A DNA stretch of 64,000 nucleotides from the NCBI GenBank assembly GCA_002408205.1, contig DHQY01000011.1, positions 154,762 through 218,761 on the forward strand, given 5' to 3'. The position numbers were made by a program, and so were the translations under genes. Positions 36,209 through 47,000 of the stretch are shown one piece after another; the first letter of the stretch is position 1; each line of letters starts with the position of its first letter. Under the pieces are notes generated by a model. It had not been told where the DNA came from. It ran no database searches and saw only the letters and a list, made by a program, of their open reading frames with translations. This DNA comes from Bacteroidales bacterium UBA5326 (GTDB lineage: Bacteria; Bacteroidota; Bacteroidia; Bacteroidales; UBA932).

Positions 36209-36400
36209 ATGACCAGAAAATCCCCGTTGACATACGATCAGGCCAGAGCAGAACTGGACGAACTGGTAAAAGCCGTGGAACAACCCAATGCAGACCTGAG
36301 TGAGATCGCCGGAAAAGTAAAGAGAGCCGTGGAACTGGTGGCATTTTGCCGTGAATACCTGAAAGGTTTACAGAATGATGCAGACAAAATACTGACTTAA
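36209..36400 (+). CDS. xseB: Exodeoxyribonuclease VII small subunit
   Basis: 63 residues, two helices, with the family pattern L-T-Y-D-Q-A-R-A-E-L-D-E-L-V near the N-terminus and A-V-E-L-V-x-x-C-R-E-Y-L later. It binds XseA. Three bases after the xseA stop and immediately before the porin gene (stop and ATG abut at 36400/36401). Confidence 0.93.
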   Translation: MTRKSPLTYDQARAELDELVKAVEQPNADLSEIAGKVKRAVELVAFCREYLKGLQNDADKILT

Positions 36401-37621
36401 ATGATAAGGCGTAAATATTTTTTTACCGTTCTGACGCTTTTCTGTTATGCCCTCTCTCCGGCATACGCGCAGGAAAATATAAAAATCGTCAGCCAGGACA
36501 CCTTGTCGCGTTCCATGAAGGATCTGCTGAACGAGTCTGCCTCACGGGTGTTTCATGATCCCGATCCTCCGCGTTTTGTGATGATGGACAACAAGGAAAA
36601 ATTTCTGTTTGGAATGGGCGGCTACGTATCTTGTTTAGCTTATTACGACGGAACGGGATTTCTTTCCAGGGATATGATCAATGCTTCCATTCCCATGAGC
36701 CGGTCGACGCTGAGGAGTGACCGTTTTAGCATGGATGCCAGCGGTTCCCGCCTTTTCTTTAAATTACTGGGAGATACGCGTTACGGTAAGGTCCATGCGT
36801 ACATTGAGGCCGGCTTTACCGGTTCCGGCAATGCTTTTTCACTTAAGCACGCTTATGTTGAGATAAGGGGACTGCTTATAGGACAGACGTGGAGCAATAT
36901 TATGGACCTCGATGCCTCTCCGGCCACTGTAGACGGAGAGGGGCCGTGCGGACTGAACGGCCTTCGTCAGCCCCAGATCAGGTACGAATGGGAATGGACC
37001 AACGGTTGGCAAACCAGTGTCTCGCTGGAAGACCCCGACGTCACCATGCTGGAAGTTACCATGTTGCAGGCGTCCGGTGATGTGACGGTCATGGGGCAGC
37101 GATTCCCCGATCTCATTGGGTCCGTACGATACAAAGGTAAAAACTGGCACCTTCGCCTGGCCGGTGTGATACGTTTCATGGATAAACAAAAAGGCTACGG
37201 AGGGGCTTTCTCGGGCCATTATGATATTACTGAAAAAGACGTTTTCAGATTCCAGGCTACCTGCGGGGCCGGTATTGGACATTACATTCAGGACCTGTCA
37301 GGTGTGGGCTACGATGTGTACCTGAAACCCGACATGAGTTTTGGCCGCGTTGGCGCACTCGGTTGGTATGGTGCCTATGAACATCACTGGACTCCCGGAT
37401 GTTTTTCCGGAGCAGTCTATTCTCAGGTGCATGTAAAGGCTTATGAAAATGCTCCCGGCTTTTTCTACCGGACAACCCACTATGCCGGGATAAATACCTT
37501 CTGGCAATTATTCAAATACGGTCAGGCGGGCCTCGAGGTTTTATACGGTGACCGTGTTAACCATAACAGGGAAAGAGGGTATGCGTGGCGGCTGAACTGC
37601 CTGTTAAGATATAATTTCTAA
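36401..37621 (+). CDS. DcaP-like outer-membrane porin
   Basis: 406 residues with a signal peptide (A-Y-A-Q near residue 24). The mature protein alternates like a beta-barrel and ends in R-Y-N-F with a terminal Phe, the usual signal for barrel assembly. Features shared with the DcaP family: R-L-F-F-K-L-L-G-D, L-K-H-A-Y-V-E-I-R-G-L-L-I-G-Q-T-W-S, then G-E-G-P-C-G. A coiled N-terminal part, common in DcaP trimers, is short here. It abuts xseB and lies 3 bases before glgB, so it joins an exonuclease operon to the glycogen cluster. A sugar or oligosaccharide substrate is only inferred from that position. Confidence 0.8.
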   Translation: MIRRKYFFTVLTLFCYALSPAYAQENIKIVSQDTLSRSMKDLLNESASRVFHDPDPPRFVMMDNKEKFLFGMGGYVSCLAYYDGTGFLSRDMINASIPMSRSTLRSDRFSMDASGSRLFFKLLGDTRYGKVHAYIEAGFTGSGNAFSLKHAYVEIRGLLIGQTWSNIMDLDASPATVDGEGPCGLNGLRQPQIRYEWEWTNGWQTSVSLEDPDVTMLEVTMLQASGDVTVMGQRFPDLIGSVRYKGKNWHLRLAGVIRFMDKQKGYGGAFSGHYDITEKDVFRFQATCGAGIGHYIQDLSGVGYDVYLKPDMSFGRVGALGWYGAYEHHWTPGCFSGAVYSQVHVKAYENAPGFFYRTTHYAGINTFWQLFKYGQAGLEVLYGDRVNHNRERGYAWRLNCLLRYNF

Positions 37622-37624
37622 ATT

Positions 37625-39607
37625 ATGGAAACAGTTGAAATATGGCAGAAAGACCCTTACCTTAAACCATTTAAGCAGGTACTCAGAAGACGTTCCGAAC
37701 TGCTTGAGGCAAAATCCCGTTTTATTCAGGGTGCTCATGACAGCCTGTACAGCGCGGTAAATAACCACCTCTATTACGGAGTGCATAAAGTGGCGAACGG
37801 CTGGATATGCCGGGAATGGGCCCCTAATGCCTCGGCTATATACCTGATTGGCGAATGCAACGATTGGAAAAAGACATCCGAATTCCGTTTCCGGCATGTG
37901 GGAGACGGCAACTGGGAGTTGGAACTGCCTCCGGAGTCCCTGCATCACGGGCAGCTCTACAAATGGTATATTGAATGGCCGGGCGGTTCGGGAGAAAGAT
38001 TACCCGCATATGCGCGCCGTTGCGTACAGGATCCCGAAACCAAGATATTCAGCGCCCAGGTATGGGCTCCGTCCGTTCCTTACAGGTGGCGCCACAAATC
38101 GCCCGGGAAAGTGAGCAATCCGCTTATCTACGAAGTGCATATAGGTATGAGCTCGGAAGAGCCCGTTGTGGCGGGCTTCGACTCGTTTCGCCGGAACGTT
38201 TTGCCCCGGATTACGCGCCTGGGATACAACACCATTCAATTGATGGCTATCCAGGAGCATCCCTATTACGGTTCGTTCGGATACCAGGTATCTAATTTTT
38301 TTGCTGTCAGCTCCCGCTTTGGCACCCCCGATGAGCTGAAGAAGCTGGTAGATGCCGCTCATGGACTGGGCATTTCTGTGATTCTTGATCTGGTCCATTC
38401 GCATGCGGTAAAGAACGAGGTAGAGGGTCTCAGCCGGTTTGACGGTACGTATAGCCTGTATTTCCATGCCGGGCCAAGGGGCGAACATTCAGTCTGGTCA
38501 TCGCGCTGCTTCGATTACGGTAAAGATGCCGTGTTGCATTTCCTGCTTTCCAACTGCAAGTACTGGCTGGAAGAATATCGTTTTGACGGATTCCGCTTTG
38601 ACGGGGTAACCTCCATGTTGTACTACGATCACGGGACAGGCCGTAATTTTACAGAATACAGCGCCTATTTTGACGGATCGCAGGACGAAGATGCGATCAC
38701 ATACCTGGGACTGGCCAACCGGCTGATCCACGAATGTTGTCCCCATGCCATAACCATTGCCGAGGATGTCAGCGGGATGCCTTCTCTGGCCTACCCTGCG
38801 GAAGGCGGGGGAATTGGGTTCGACTTCAGGATGAGCATGGGTGTGGCCGATGAGTGGATCAAACTTATAAAAAATGTAAAAGACGAAGATTGGCACGTCG
38901 GGGATATATTTTATGAACTGACCAACAAGCGGGATGATGAACGAACCGTTTCGTACGCCGAGTGTCACGACCAGGCTATGGTGGGAGACAAGACCATTAT
39001 GTTCAGGCTGACCGATAAGGACATGTACCATTCTATGAGCAAATCGGCAGAATCGCTTGTTATAGACCGGGGGGTGGCCCTTCACAAAATAATCCGTCTT
39101 CTTTCACTTTCCACAGCAGGAGACGGATACCTTAATTTTATGGGCAACGAGTTCGGTCATCCGGAATGGATAGACTTTCCCAGGGAAGGAAACGGCTGGA
39201 GCTTTCATTACGCCCGCAGACAATGGTCTCTGGCCGATAACGATCAGTTACGTTACCGGGGGCTGGAGCTGTTCGACAGGGATATGATACACTTGGCAAA
39301 ACAGCATAGTTTATTTACCCACAGACCCAAAGCGACAGTTCAGGATATCGGGTCCCAGGTACTCATTTTTACAAGGGGCTCCCTGCTGTTTGTGTTTAAT
39401 CTGAGCCCGAACCGTTCCTATCCCGACTACGGCATAGAAGTGCCGCCGGGAAAATATATTTGCCTCTTGGATTCCGACCGTGAACTCTACGGAGGTTTTG
39501 AACGCAATAAACCGGAAACAGAGCATTTTACAGTTCGCTGTAATGAGGTTGACCGTCTTTTCCTATACTTACCCTCCAGGACGGCAATGGTACTGATTGG
39601 AGAATAA
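37625..39607 (+). CDS. glgB: 1,4-alpha-glucan branching enzyme
   Basis: GH13 branching enzyme, 660 residues, forming alpha-1,6 branches in glycogen. CBM48 lies at about 60-165 (W-A-P-N-A-S-A-I-Y-L-I-G-E-C-N-D-W), followed by the catalytic barrel. H-S-H-A is near 258, the nucleophile Asp in F-R-F-D-G-V near 327, the acid Glu in I-A-E-D near 380, and the H-D-Q region near 450. It resembles the eukaryote-like GlgB type more than the 730-residue proteobacterial type. First gene of the glycogen cluster. Confidence 0.94.
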   Translation: METVEIWQKDPYLKPFKQVLRRRSELLEAKSRFIQGAHDSLYSAVNNHLYYGVHKVANGWICREWAPNASAIYLIGECNDWKKTSEFRFRHVGDGNWELELPPESLHHGQLYKWYIEWPGGSGERLPAYARRCVQDPETKIFSAQVWAPSVPYRWRHKSPGKVSNPLIYEVHIGMSSEEPVVAGFDSFRRNVLPRITRLGYNTIQLMAIQEHPYYGSFGYQVSNFFAVSSRFGTPDELKKLVDAAHGLGISVILDLVHSHAVKNEVEGLSRFDGTYSLYFHAGPRGEHSVWSSRCFDYGKDAVLHFLLSNCKYWLEEYRFDGFRFDGVTSMLYYDHGTGRNFTEYSAYFDGSQDEDAITYLGLANRLIHECCPHAITIAEDVSGMPSLAYPAEGGGIGFDFRMSMGVADEWIKLIKNVKDEDWHVGDIFYELTNKRDDERTVSYAECHDQAMVGDKTIMFRLTDKDMYHSMSKSAESLVIDRGVALHKIIRLLSLSTAGDGYLNFMGNEFGHPEWIDFPREGNGWSFHYARRQWSLADNDQLRYRGLELFDRDMIHLAKQHSLFTHRPKATVQDIGSQVLIFTRGSLLFVFNLSPNRSYPDYGIEVPPGKYICLLDSDRELYGGFERNKPETEHFTVRCNEVDRLFLYLPSRTAMVLIGE

Positions 39608-39644
39608 TTAGTAACTTGCGCACTTATTGTTTAATAGAATATTT

Positions 39645-41591
39645 ATGGCGTATTTGAAGTTTAACAAATATGAATTGGGGAACCTTGAGTATTCGCTCAA
39701 ACGTGAAATACTGGCCACAAACCGTGCAGGCGGATATCTGAATACAACCATTATCGGATGCAATACCCGCAAATACCACGGATTGCTGGTTATTCCCATT
39801 GATTCGCTGGGCGGCGGCAATTACGTATTGCTGTCTACTCTCGATGAAACACTCGTTCAGCACGACCAGGCTTTCAACCTGGGTATACACCGTTATCCCG
39901 GGATCTATGAACCGAGAGGCCATAAGTATATCATAGATTTTGAACTGGACAGGAACATTGTCCTGACGTACCGCATTGGCGGCATGATATTCAGGAAAGA
40001 AATTGTATTCGTTCATAACAAAGAACAGGTGATGTTACGCTATACGCTCCTGGACGCACATTCCCCCACACTGCTCAGACTCCGGCCTTTCCTGGCTTTC
40101 AGGAACGTGCATACCCTCACCCGTGCCAATATGGAGGCAAATACCTTCCATTCAGTAGTTGATAAAGGTGTCGGCTGCTGTTTATATGAAGGTTTTCCCA
40201 CGCTCTTTATGCAGCTTAATGTGAAAAATGAATTTGTCACAGTCCCCGACTGGTACAGGAATATTGAATACTTGCAGGAGAAAGAACGTGGTTATGACTA
40301 TCATGAAGACCTGTTTGTCCCCGGCTATTTTGAATGTCCGCTTAAAAAAGGTCAGAGCGTTGTTTTCTCTGCCTCTTTACAGGAGATCAATCCCCCGGGG
40401 CTCACGAAAGGCTTCAGCACCGAACTCGACAGACGTCCGGAGCGCAAATCCTTTAAGGATTGCCTGAAACTTGCCGCTTCGCAGTTTATCATTCGCAAAG
40501 GCAATCGTACCGAGGTGGTAGCCGGTTATCCCTGGTTTGGCCGTTGGGGCCGGGATACGTTCATTGCCCTGCCCGGACTTACACTGGCCGGATGTTACGA
40601 CCCAAAAGCCTGCAAAGAGGTTCTGGACACTATGGTCGCCCAGATGCAAAACGGCCTGTTCCCCAATATCGGTGAAGGAGCTTCGGCTGCCTTCAATGCG
40701 GCAGATGCTCCGCTCTGGTTCTTCTGGACTCTGCAGCAATACCTTTTGGACACCGGCGAGCGTGCGGCGTTGTGGACTGCATACGGCGATGTTATGAAAA
40801 AGATCCTGAGGGCATACCGATACGGCACTACAGATGTTCAGATGCACGACAACGGGCTTATCTGGGCAGCTGGAGAAGGAAAGGCTCTTACCTGGATGGA
40901 TGCCGTGGTTGACGGTGTTCCGGTTACCGGAAGAGCAGGATATGCAGTGGAGATATGTGCTCTCTGGTACAACGCGGTTTGTTTTACCCTCGAATTGGCG
41001 CGGGATTTCGGAGACGATGAGTTTACAGGGGAATTCAGTGAAATACCGGTATTGATAAAAGAAAATTTCTTCCCTGTTTTCTGGATGGACGAACGGGCTC
41101 ATCTGGCCGATTATGTAGATGCTGCCGGGCAAAATACAGACACAAGACCCAATCAGTTGTTTGCCTGTTCACTCCCGTTCAGTCCCCTTTCGGACGAAAT
41201 AAAGAACCGTATACTGGACGTGTGTTCCAGGGAACTTCTCACACCCAGAGGGCTTCGTACCCTTTCCCCAAAGAATCCCTTATTTGCGGGCCGTTACGAA
41301 GGGAATCAGAATGTACGGGACCATGCGTACCATCAGGGGACGGTATGGCCCTGGTTGCTTGGACATTATATTGAAGCACAGTTCCGTATTCACGGGGCCA
41401 TGTTTGCCGAATGTGCCAGGGAACTGGTATACGCGTTTGAAGAAGATATGACTGAGCACGGAGTGGGTTCCATACCGGAAGTATACGACGGAGATCCTCC
41501 TCACCGGCCCCACGGATGCACGTCCCAGGCATGGAGTGTGGCGGAAATCCTCAGATCCATACAGTTGATAGAAAAATATCAGAAGCAATGA
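39645..41591 (+). CDS. Glycogen debranching enzyme (amylo-alpha-1,6-glucosidase type)
   Basis: 648 residues. The N-terminal bacterial debranching domain (L-E-Y-S-L-K-R-E-I-L-A-T-N; N-T-R-K-Y-H-G-L-L-V) is followed by an alpha/alpha-barrel GH133-like domain with G-R-W-G-R-D-T-F-I-A-L-P-G-L near 298 and D-A-P-L-W-F-F-W. The C-terminal motif Y-H-Q-G-T-V-W-P-W-L-L-G is present. Removes alpha-1,6-linked glucose stubs. ATG at 39645 gives the canonical M-A-Y-L-K-F start. The stop overlaps the next gene as ATGA. Confidence 0.92.
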   Translation: MAYLKFNKYELGNLEYSLKREILATNRAGGYLNTTIIGCNTRKYHGLLVIPIDSLGGGNYVLLSTLDETLVQHDQAFNLGIHRYPGIYEPRGHKYIIDFELDRNIVLTYRIGGMIFRKEIVFVHNKEQVMLRYTLLDAHSPTLLRLRPFLAFRNVHTLTRANMEANTFHSVVDKGVGCCLYEGFPTLFMQLNVKNEFVTVPDWYRNIEYLQEKERGYDYHEDLFVPGYFECPLKKGQSVVFSASLQEINPPGLTKGFSTELDRRPERKSFKDCLKLAASQFIIRKGNRTEVVAGYPWFGRWGRDTFIALPGLTLAGCYDPKACKEVLDTMVAQMQNGLFPNIGEGASAAFNAADAPLWFFWTLQQYLLDTGERAALWTAYGDVMKKILRAYRYGTTDVQMHDNGLIWAAGEGKALTWMDAVVDGVPVTGRAGYAVEICALWYNAVCFTLELARDFGDDEFTGEFSEIPVLIKENFFPVFWMDERAHLADYVDAAGQNTDTRPNQLFACSLPFSPLSDEIKNRILDVCSRELLTPRGLRTLSPKNPLFAGRYEGNQNVRDHAYHQGTVWPWLLGHYIEAQFRIHGAMFAECARELVYAFEEDMTEHGVGSIPEVYDGDPPHRPHGCTSQAWSVAEILRSIQLIEKYQKQ

Positions 41592-42877
41592 AAGTATTGA
41601 TGTTCGGGTGGGAATTCCCGCCTCATATTGCCGGCGGGCTGGGTACAGCCTGTGACGGTCTTACAAGAGGACTGGCCAAACAAAACGTGGAAGTGCTTTT
41701 TGTTATGCCCTCCGCATCGGGGGACGAAGATCAGAGTGCTGTCCGCATTATTAATGCCAGCGACGTGGTTGCTTTTGAGAAAAAAGAAGAGGCACGGCAA
41801 ATATTTGATAACGTACATTTTCTGAAAGTTACATCCAATCTGATCCCTTATCTGGGACCCGATGAATTCGAAGAAGCCATAGATCTGGAAAGAGAAAAGG
41901 AATGGAATGAATTCAGGATATCGTTCGGTAATAAATTCAAGTTTTCCGGGAAATACGGTAAAAATCTTATGGAAGAGGTCATGCGCTATGCGCTGGTTGC
42001 TGCATCCATTGCCCGTCAATACGATTTTGACATCATTCATGCCCACGACTGGCTCACTTATATGGCGGGTATTGCCGCAAAAAAAATCTCGGGGAAACCC
42101 CTGGTCATACATGTTCATGCCACCGAATTCGACCGGTCGGGAGAAAATATCAATACCCAGGTATACGAACTGGAAAAGAGAGGAATGGACCAGGCGGACC
42201 GGGTGATTGCCGTGAGCAACCTGACCCGCGATATAGTTATCAGAAAATACCATATTGCTCCTGAAAAAGTAGTGACCGTTCATAATGCGGTTGATTTTAA
42301 AACGGCTGAGAGTCGCGAAATTGAAAGAGGAGTTCCTGAAAAAATTGTAACCTTCCTGGGGCGGATAACGTATCAGAAAGGTCCTGAATATTTTATTGAG
42401 GCGGCGTATAAAGTGTTGCAGAAATGCAAAAACGTACGGTTTGTAATGGCCGGCAGCGGCGATATGTTCAATCGTTCAGTACGCCGGGTGGCCAAACTGG
42501 GTATATCCAGTCATTTTCATTTTACCGGATTTCTTCAGGGCGAGGACGTCAAAAATATGTTTGCATATTCAGATGTATATGTGATGCCGTCTGTGTCTGA
42601 ACCTTTTGGCATTTCTCCTCTGGAAGCCATGAGAGCCAATGTGCCTACCATTATATCCAAACAATCGGGGGTGGCAGAGGTGCTTAACCATGCCATCAAA
42701 GTCGATTTCTGGGATGTTAATGCCCTGGCCGATGCTATTTTCGGATTGCTTAACTATCCGGCGCTTTCCCGTATGACCGTTCGCTGCGGTCTGGAAGAAG
42801 TCAACGCCATGAAATGGGACAATGCCGCGTTGAAGGTAAAAAACATATATGAATCTGTTTTGAACGAAAAATCTTAA
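41588..42877 (+). CDS. GT4/GT5-like glycosyltransferase of the glycogen cluster
   Basis: 429 residues, GT-B fold. The N-terminal domain starts W-E-F-P-P-H-I-A-G-G-L-G-T-A, a variant of the K-x-G-G-L loop of glycogen synthases. C-terminal nucleotide-sugar site: F-L-G-R-I-T-Y-Q-K-G-P-E and S-E-P-F-G-I-S-P-L-E-A, the E-x7-E pair. Probably an alpha-glucan synthase or glucosyltransferase that works beside the fusion enzyme. Donor (UDP- or ADP-glucose) is not clear from sequence. It overlaps the debranching gene (ATGA) and lies 10 bases before the GH57 gene. Confidence 0.86.
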   Translation: MKVLMFGWEFPPHIAGGLGTACDGLTRGLAKQNVEVLFVMPSASGDEDQSAVRIINASDVVAFEKKEEARQIFDNVHFLKVTSNLIPYLGPDEFEEAIDLEREKEWNEFRISFGNKFKFSGKYGKNLMEEVMRYALVAASIARQYDFDIIHAHDWLTYMAGIAAKKISGKPLVIHVHATEFDRSGENINTQVYELEKRGMDQADRVIAVSNLTRDIVIRKYHIAPEKVVTVHNAVDFKTAESREIERGVPEKIVTFLGRITYQKGPEYFIEAAYKVLQKCKNVRFVMAGSGDMFNRSVRRVAKLGISSHFHFTGFLQGEDVKNMFAYSDVYVMPSVSEPFGISPLEAMRANVPTIISKQSGVAEVLNHAIKVDFWDVNALADAIFGLLNYPALSRMTVRCGLEEVNAMKWDNAALKVKNIYESVLNEKS

Positions 42878-42887
42878 ATTAAGAGAT

Positions 42888-44072
42888 ATGAAAAAGACCC
42901 TATGTTTGTACTTTCAGGTACACCAGCCCTACAGACTGCGTCAATATCGTTTCTTTGACATCGGAAAGAATTCGTATTACTATGATGATTTTGCTAACAA
43001 AACCATCATGAACAGGGTCGCAAACCGTTGCTACCTTCCAGTTAACAACCTGTTGGCCAGTCTTATAAAAAAATACAACGGGGCATTCAAGGTGGCCTTT
43101 TCCATAAGCGGGATAGCTATTGAACAAATGGAACAGTATGCACCTGCAGCACTGGAATCGTTTAAAGAACTGTCCCGGACCGGTTGTGTGGAATTCCTGG
43201 CAGAAACTTACTCCCATTCTTTATCTTCGCTCGTCTCTCCGCGCAAGTTCAAAGATCAGGTGGCCATGCATGTAAACACGGTTGAAGAGCACTTTGGCAT
43301 GAAGCCAACCGCTTTCAGGAATACAGAACTGATCTATTCAGACACGATTGGCGAAATGGTGGCCGATATGGGTTTTACCACCATGCTTACAGAAGGGGCA
43401 CGCCATATTATGGGTTGGAAGAGTCCTAATTATTTATATGTTAATGCCATTAATCCCAAATTAAAACTTTTACTCAGAAATTTCAGACTGAGCGACGATA
43501 TTGCCTTTCGTTTCTCCAACCGCAGTTGGGGAGACTGGCCGCTGACCGCCGAGAAATACGCCGGCTGGCTGGCGCAGGCCCTGGAGAAAGATGATATTGT
43601 GAATGTGTTTATGGATTACGAAAGCTTTGGTGAACACCAGCCGGCTGAATCGGGAATATTCGATTTTCTGGCGGCACTGCCGGGCATGATCCTTAATCAT
43701 GCAAATACGGAAATACTCACACCTTCCGAATCGGCCAGGAAGCACCAGCCTATTGCCCCGTTGCATGTGCCTTATGCCATTTCTTGGGCCGATGAGGAAA
43801 GAGATGTGAGCGCCTGGCTTGGAAACGAACTGCAACAGGAGGCATTTAACAATTTGTATAAACTGGAAGATCCGGTCCGTGACAGCAGAGATCCCGTTTT
43901 GCAGAGGGATTTCAGAAGACTGCAGACCAGCGATCATTTTTACTATATGTGTACTAAGTTCTTCTCCGACGGAGATGTACATAAATACTTTAATCCTTAC
44001 GACACGCCCTACGAGGCGTTTATAAACTACATGAATGTGTTGAGCGATCTTACGCTCCGCGTACCAAAATAA
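42888..44072 (+). CDS. GH57 family alpha-amylase-like enzyme
   Basis: 394 residues of GH57 type. H-Q-P-Y-R lies at residues 12-16, E-F-L-A-E-T-Y-S-H-S at about 103, the nucleophile Glu in R-N-T-E-L-I-Y-S-D near 147, and the acid Asp in M-D-Y-E-S-F-G-E-H near 242. Likely acts on glycogen or maltodextrin as amylase or 4-alpha-glucanotransferase. The same neighbours (debranching enzyme, glycosyltransferase, GH57) recur in Bacteroides. Seven bases separate it from the next gene. Confidence 0.9.
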   Translation: MKKTLCLYFQVHQPYRLRQYRFFDIGKNSYYYDDFANKTIMNRVANRCYLPVNNLLASLIKKYNGAFKVAFSISGIAIEQMEQYAPAALESFKELSRTGCVEFLAETYSHSLSSLVSPRKFKDQVAMHVNTVEEHFGMKPTAFRNTELIYSDTIGEMVADMGFTTMLTEGARHIMGWKSPNYLYVNAINPKLKLLLRNFRLSDDIAFRFSNRSWGDWPLTAEKYAGWLAQALEKDDIVNVFMDYESFGEHQPAESGIFDFLAALPGMILNHANTEILTPSESARKHQPIAPLHVPYAISWADEERDVSAWLGNELQQEAFNNLYKLEDPVRDSRDPVLQRDFRRLQTSDHFYYMCTKFFSDGDVHKYFNPYDTPYEAFINYMNVLSDLTLRVPK

Positions 44073-44078
44073 AATGAT

Positions 44079-47000
44079 ATGATGAGTGAAATGAATCTGA
44101 TCCCCGACTATTTGTTTGAAGTGAGTTGGGAAGTGTGTAACAAAGTAGGGGGAATACATACCGTAATTGCCACAAAAGCGCTGAATATGTCCAGGCAAAT
44201 GGATAACAGACATATTCTGATTGGGCCGGACGTGTGGCGGGAGACAAAACAAAACCCCGAATTTCTTGAAGATAACAGACTGCTGCGTCCCTGGCGGGAC
44301 AAGGCGGCCCAGGAAGGCCTGAGAATACGGGTTGGACGCTGGAACGTGGCAGGTAACCCTATTGTGGTATTGGTTGATTTTACGTCATACATAGCCAGAA
44401 AAGACGAGATCTTTACCGATTTCTGGAAACGTTTTAAACTTGATTCCATAAGCGGGCAGTGGGATTATATAGAACCCGCTCTGTTCGGCTATGCATCGGG
44501 CATTGTCATTGAAAGTTTCGTCCGGTTTAATCTGGCCCCGCATCACAAAAGTGTGGCTCAGTTCCACGAATGGATGACCGGAACCGGTTTGCTTTATCTG
44601 AAGACCTGCAAGTTGCTTGTGGCCACTGCCTTTACTACGCATGCCACTGTTCTGGGCCGTTGTATTGCGGGAAACATGCTTCCCCTTTACGATCAGATGG
44701 AAAATTACAACGCTGCTGAAAAAGCCCGGGAATACAATGTAATAGCCAAACACTCGCTGGAGAAAACGGCGGCTGTGTATGCCGACGTTTTTACCACCGT
44801 GAGCGATATCACCTCCCGGGAGTGCTCCCATTTCCTTGAAAAAGACGTCGATATGGTGACTCCCAACGGATTTGAGAACAGTTTCACTCCTGCTGACGAT
44901 CAATACCCCGCCTGGGTGGCCAAAGGAAAAACCAGGCTGAAAGAAATTGCTGAATCGCTGTTGAAAGAAAAAACGGATGATAACGCTTTGATGGTGGGCA
45001 TTAGCGGCCGCTATGAATTCAAAAACAAAGGAATAGATGTCTTTATTGAGGCATTGGGCAGCCTGAACAAAAAACTTCGCGAAGGGGACCGCCAGGTACT
45101 GGCATTCTTCATGGTCCCTGCCGGCCACAGGGGACCCAGGAAAAATTTCGATGACCTGTATACTACCCATTACCTGAACGATCCCGACAACGATCCTTCC
45201 ATTAAAATGTTCCGGGAAACCGGTTTGCTGAATAGCAGCGAAAACCGTGTGAAAGTGTTTTTTATTCCCTGTTATCTGGACGGCAACGACGGGTTTGTGA
45301 ATATGACCTATTACGAACTGCTGGCCGGACTGGATTTGTCTGTTTTTCCTTCCTATTACGAACCGTGGGGATACACTCCTCTGGAAAGCCTGGCATTCAG
45401 GGTTCCCACAGTAACTACTTCACTGGCGGGATTCGGCTTGTGGGTGGACAAACAATATAAGGAAGCCCATCCGGGAATTGAGATCATCCACAGGGACGAC
45501 AGGAACCGTAACAGCGTGGTTACCGCTATTGCAGAGGTTATTGAACGGGTTTCCGGATACGATACGGCGCAGGCCGATGCTGTGAAAGCAAACGCCAGGG
45601 ATGTATCTTCCATTGCCTTATGGGATCATTTTCTTACTTATTATACCAGTGCCTATGCCATTGCCCTGGGAAAGATCGTGCAGGACCTGGCCAAATTCCC
45701 CGTGAGAAGGGATGAGTGTTTCTTTATACGCCACGATCACTGGCGTTCTGCCCCGAGCTGGTTCCCGGTGACCATACAGAAACAATTGCCTTACCGGCTT
45801 ATTTTCCTCGATATTTTATCCAAGAATCTTTGGTGGTCATGGAATGAGGAAGCCATTGACCTGTTTGCGGGCATAGATCCCGAGCTGTGGCTCAAAGCAG
45901 AGAAGAATCCTATTATTCTGCTGGATATGATCCCGCTCAAAAAATACAAAGCCCTGGAAAAAAATACCGCTTTTCTGGCCCGTTTAGATGCAGTAGAGGA
46001 CCGGTTTGAGGAATACATGAAGGCCAAGGAAAGCATGACGGAGCCGCAAATAGCCTATTTTAGTATGGAATACGGTCTGGACTGGTCTTTGAAAATTTAT
46101 TCAGGAGGATTGGGCATACTGGCCGGCGATTACCTGAAAGAAGCCTCGGATAAAGCTGTGCCAATGACTGCCGTAGGACTGCTCTACCGGTATGGTTATT
46201 TTCGCCAGCAACTCTCGGCGCAGGGAGATCAGGTGAGTGAGCGTGAGATGATAGATTTCCAGAAGATACCGGCCATCCCGGCGCGTGACGAGAATGATAA
46301 ATGGGCTACCGTGAGCATTGCCTTTCCGGGACGTAACCTGTACGCCAGGATATGGAAAGTGGATGTGGGCCGTACCGAATTGTACCTTCTCGATACGGAT
46401 ATTGATGAGAATCTGCCCGAAGACCGGTCCATTACTCATCAGCTTTACGGCGGAAACTGGGAAAACCGCCTAAAACAGGAGCTGTTACTGGGTGTGGGAG
46501 GGATAAGGGCTTTGCGTATCCTGGGAAAGGATGCCGATATCTACCACTGCAACGAGGGTCATGCCGCCTTTATTGGACTGGAAAGAATGCGTGAATACGT
46601 CACCCGCGATAAACTTTCTTTTGAAGAAGCCAGGGAGGTGGTCCGTTCTTCATCGCTTTTCACAACGCATACGCCGGTACCGGCCGGTCATGATGCGTTT
46701 TCGGAAGATATGCTCCGGCCCTATTTTTCACACTATCCCGTGAGACTGGAAACCAGCTGGGAAATGCTTATGAGCCTGGGGAAATCAGATCCGTGTGATG
46801 TACATGAAAAATTCTCGATGAGTTATCTGGCGGCCAATTTATCGCAGGAGATTAACGGTGTGAGCAAGTTACACGGACGCGTCAGCCAGGAAATATTGAA
46901 CCCGCTCTGGCCCGGTTACCTGCCTGAAGAGTCGCACGTGGGTTATGTTACCAATGGCGTGCACTACCAGACCTGGACGGCCCGGGAATGGAAGGAGGTC

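Noticed and set aside
39611..39618. TAACTTGC upstream of the debranching enzyme gene as a -7 promoter element
   Set aside because: Two positions differ from TAnnTTTG, and the gene is probably read from the upstream glgB transcript.
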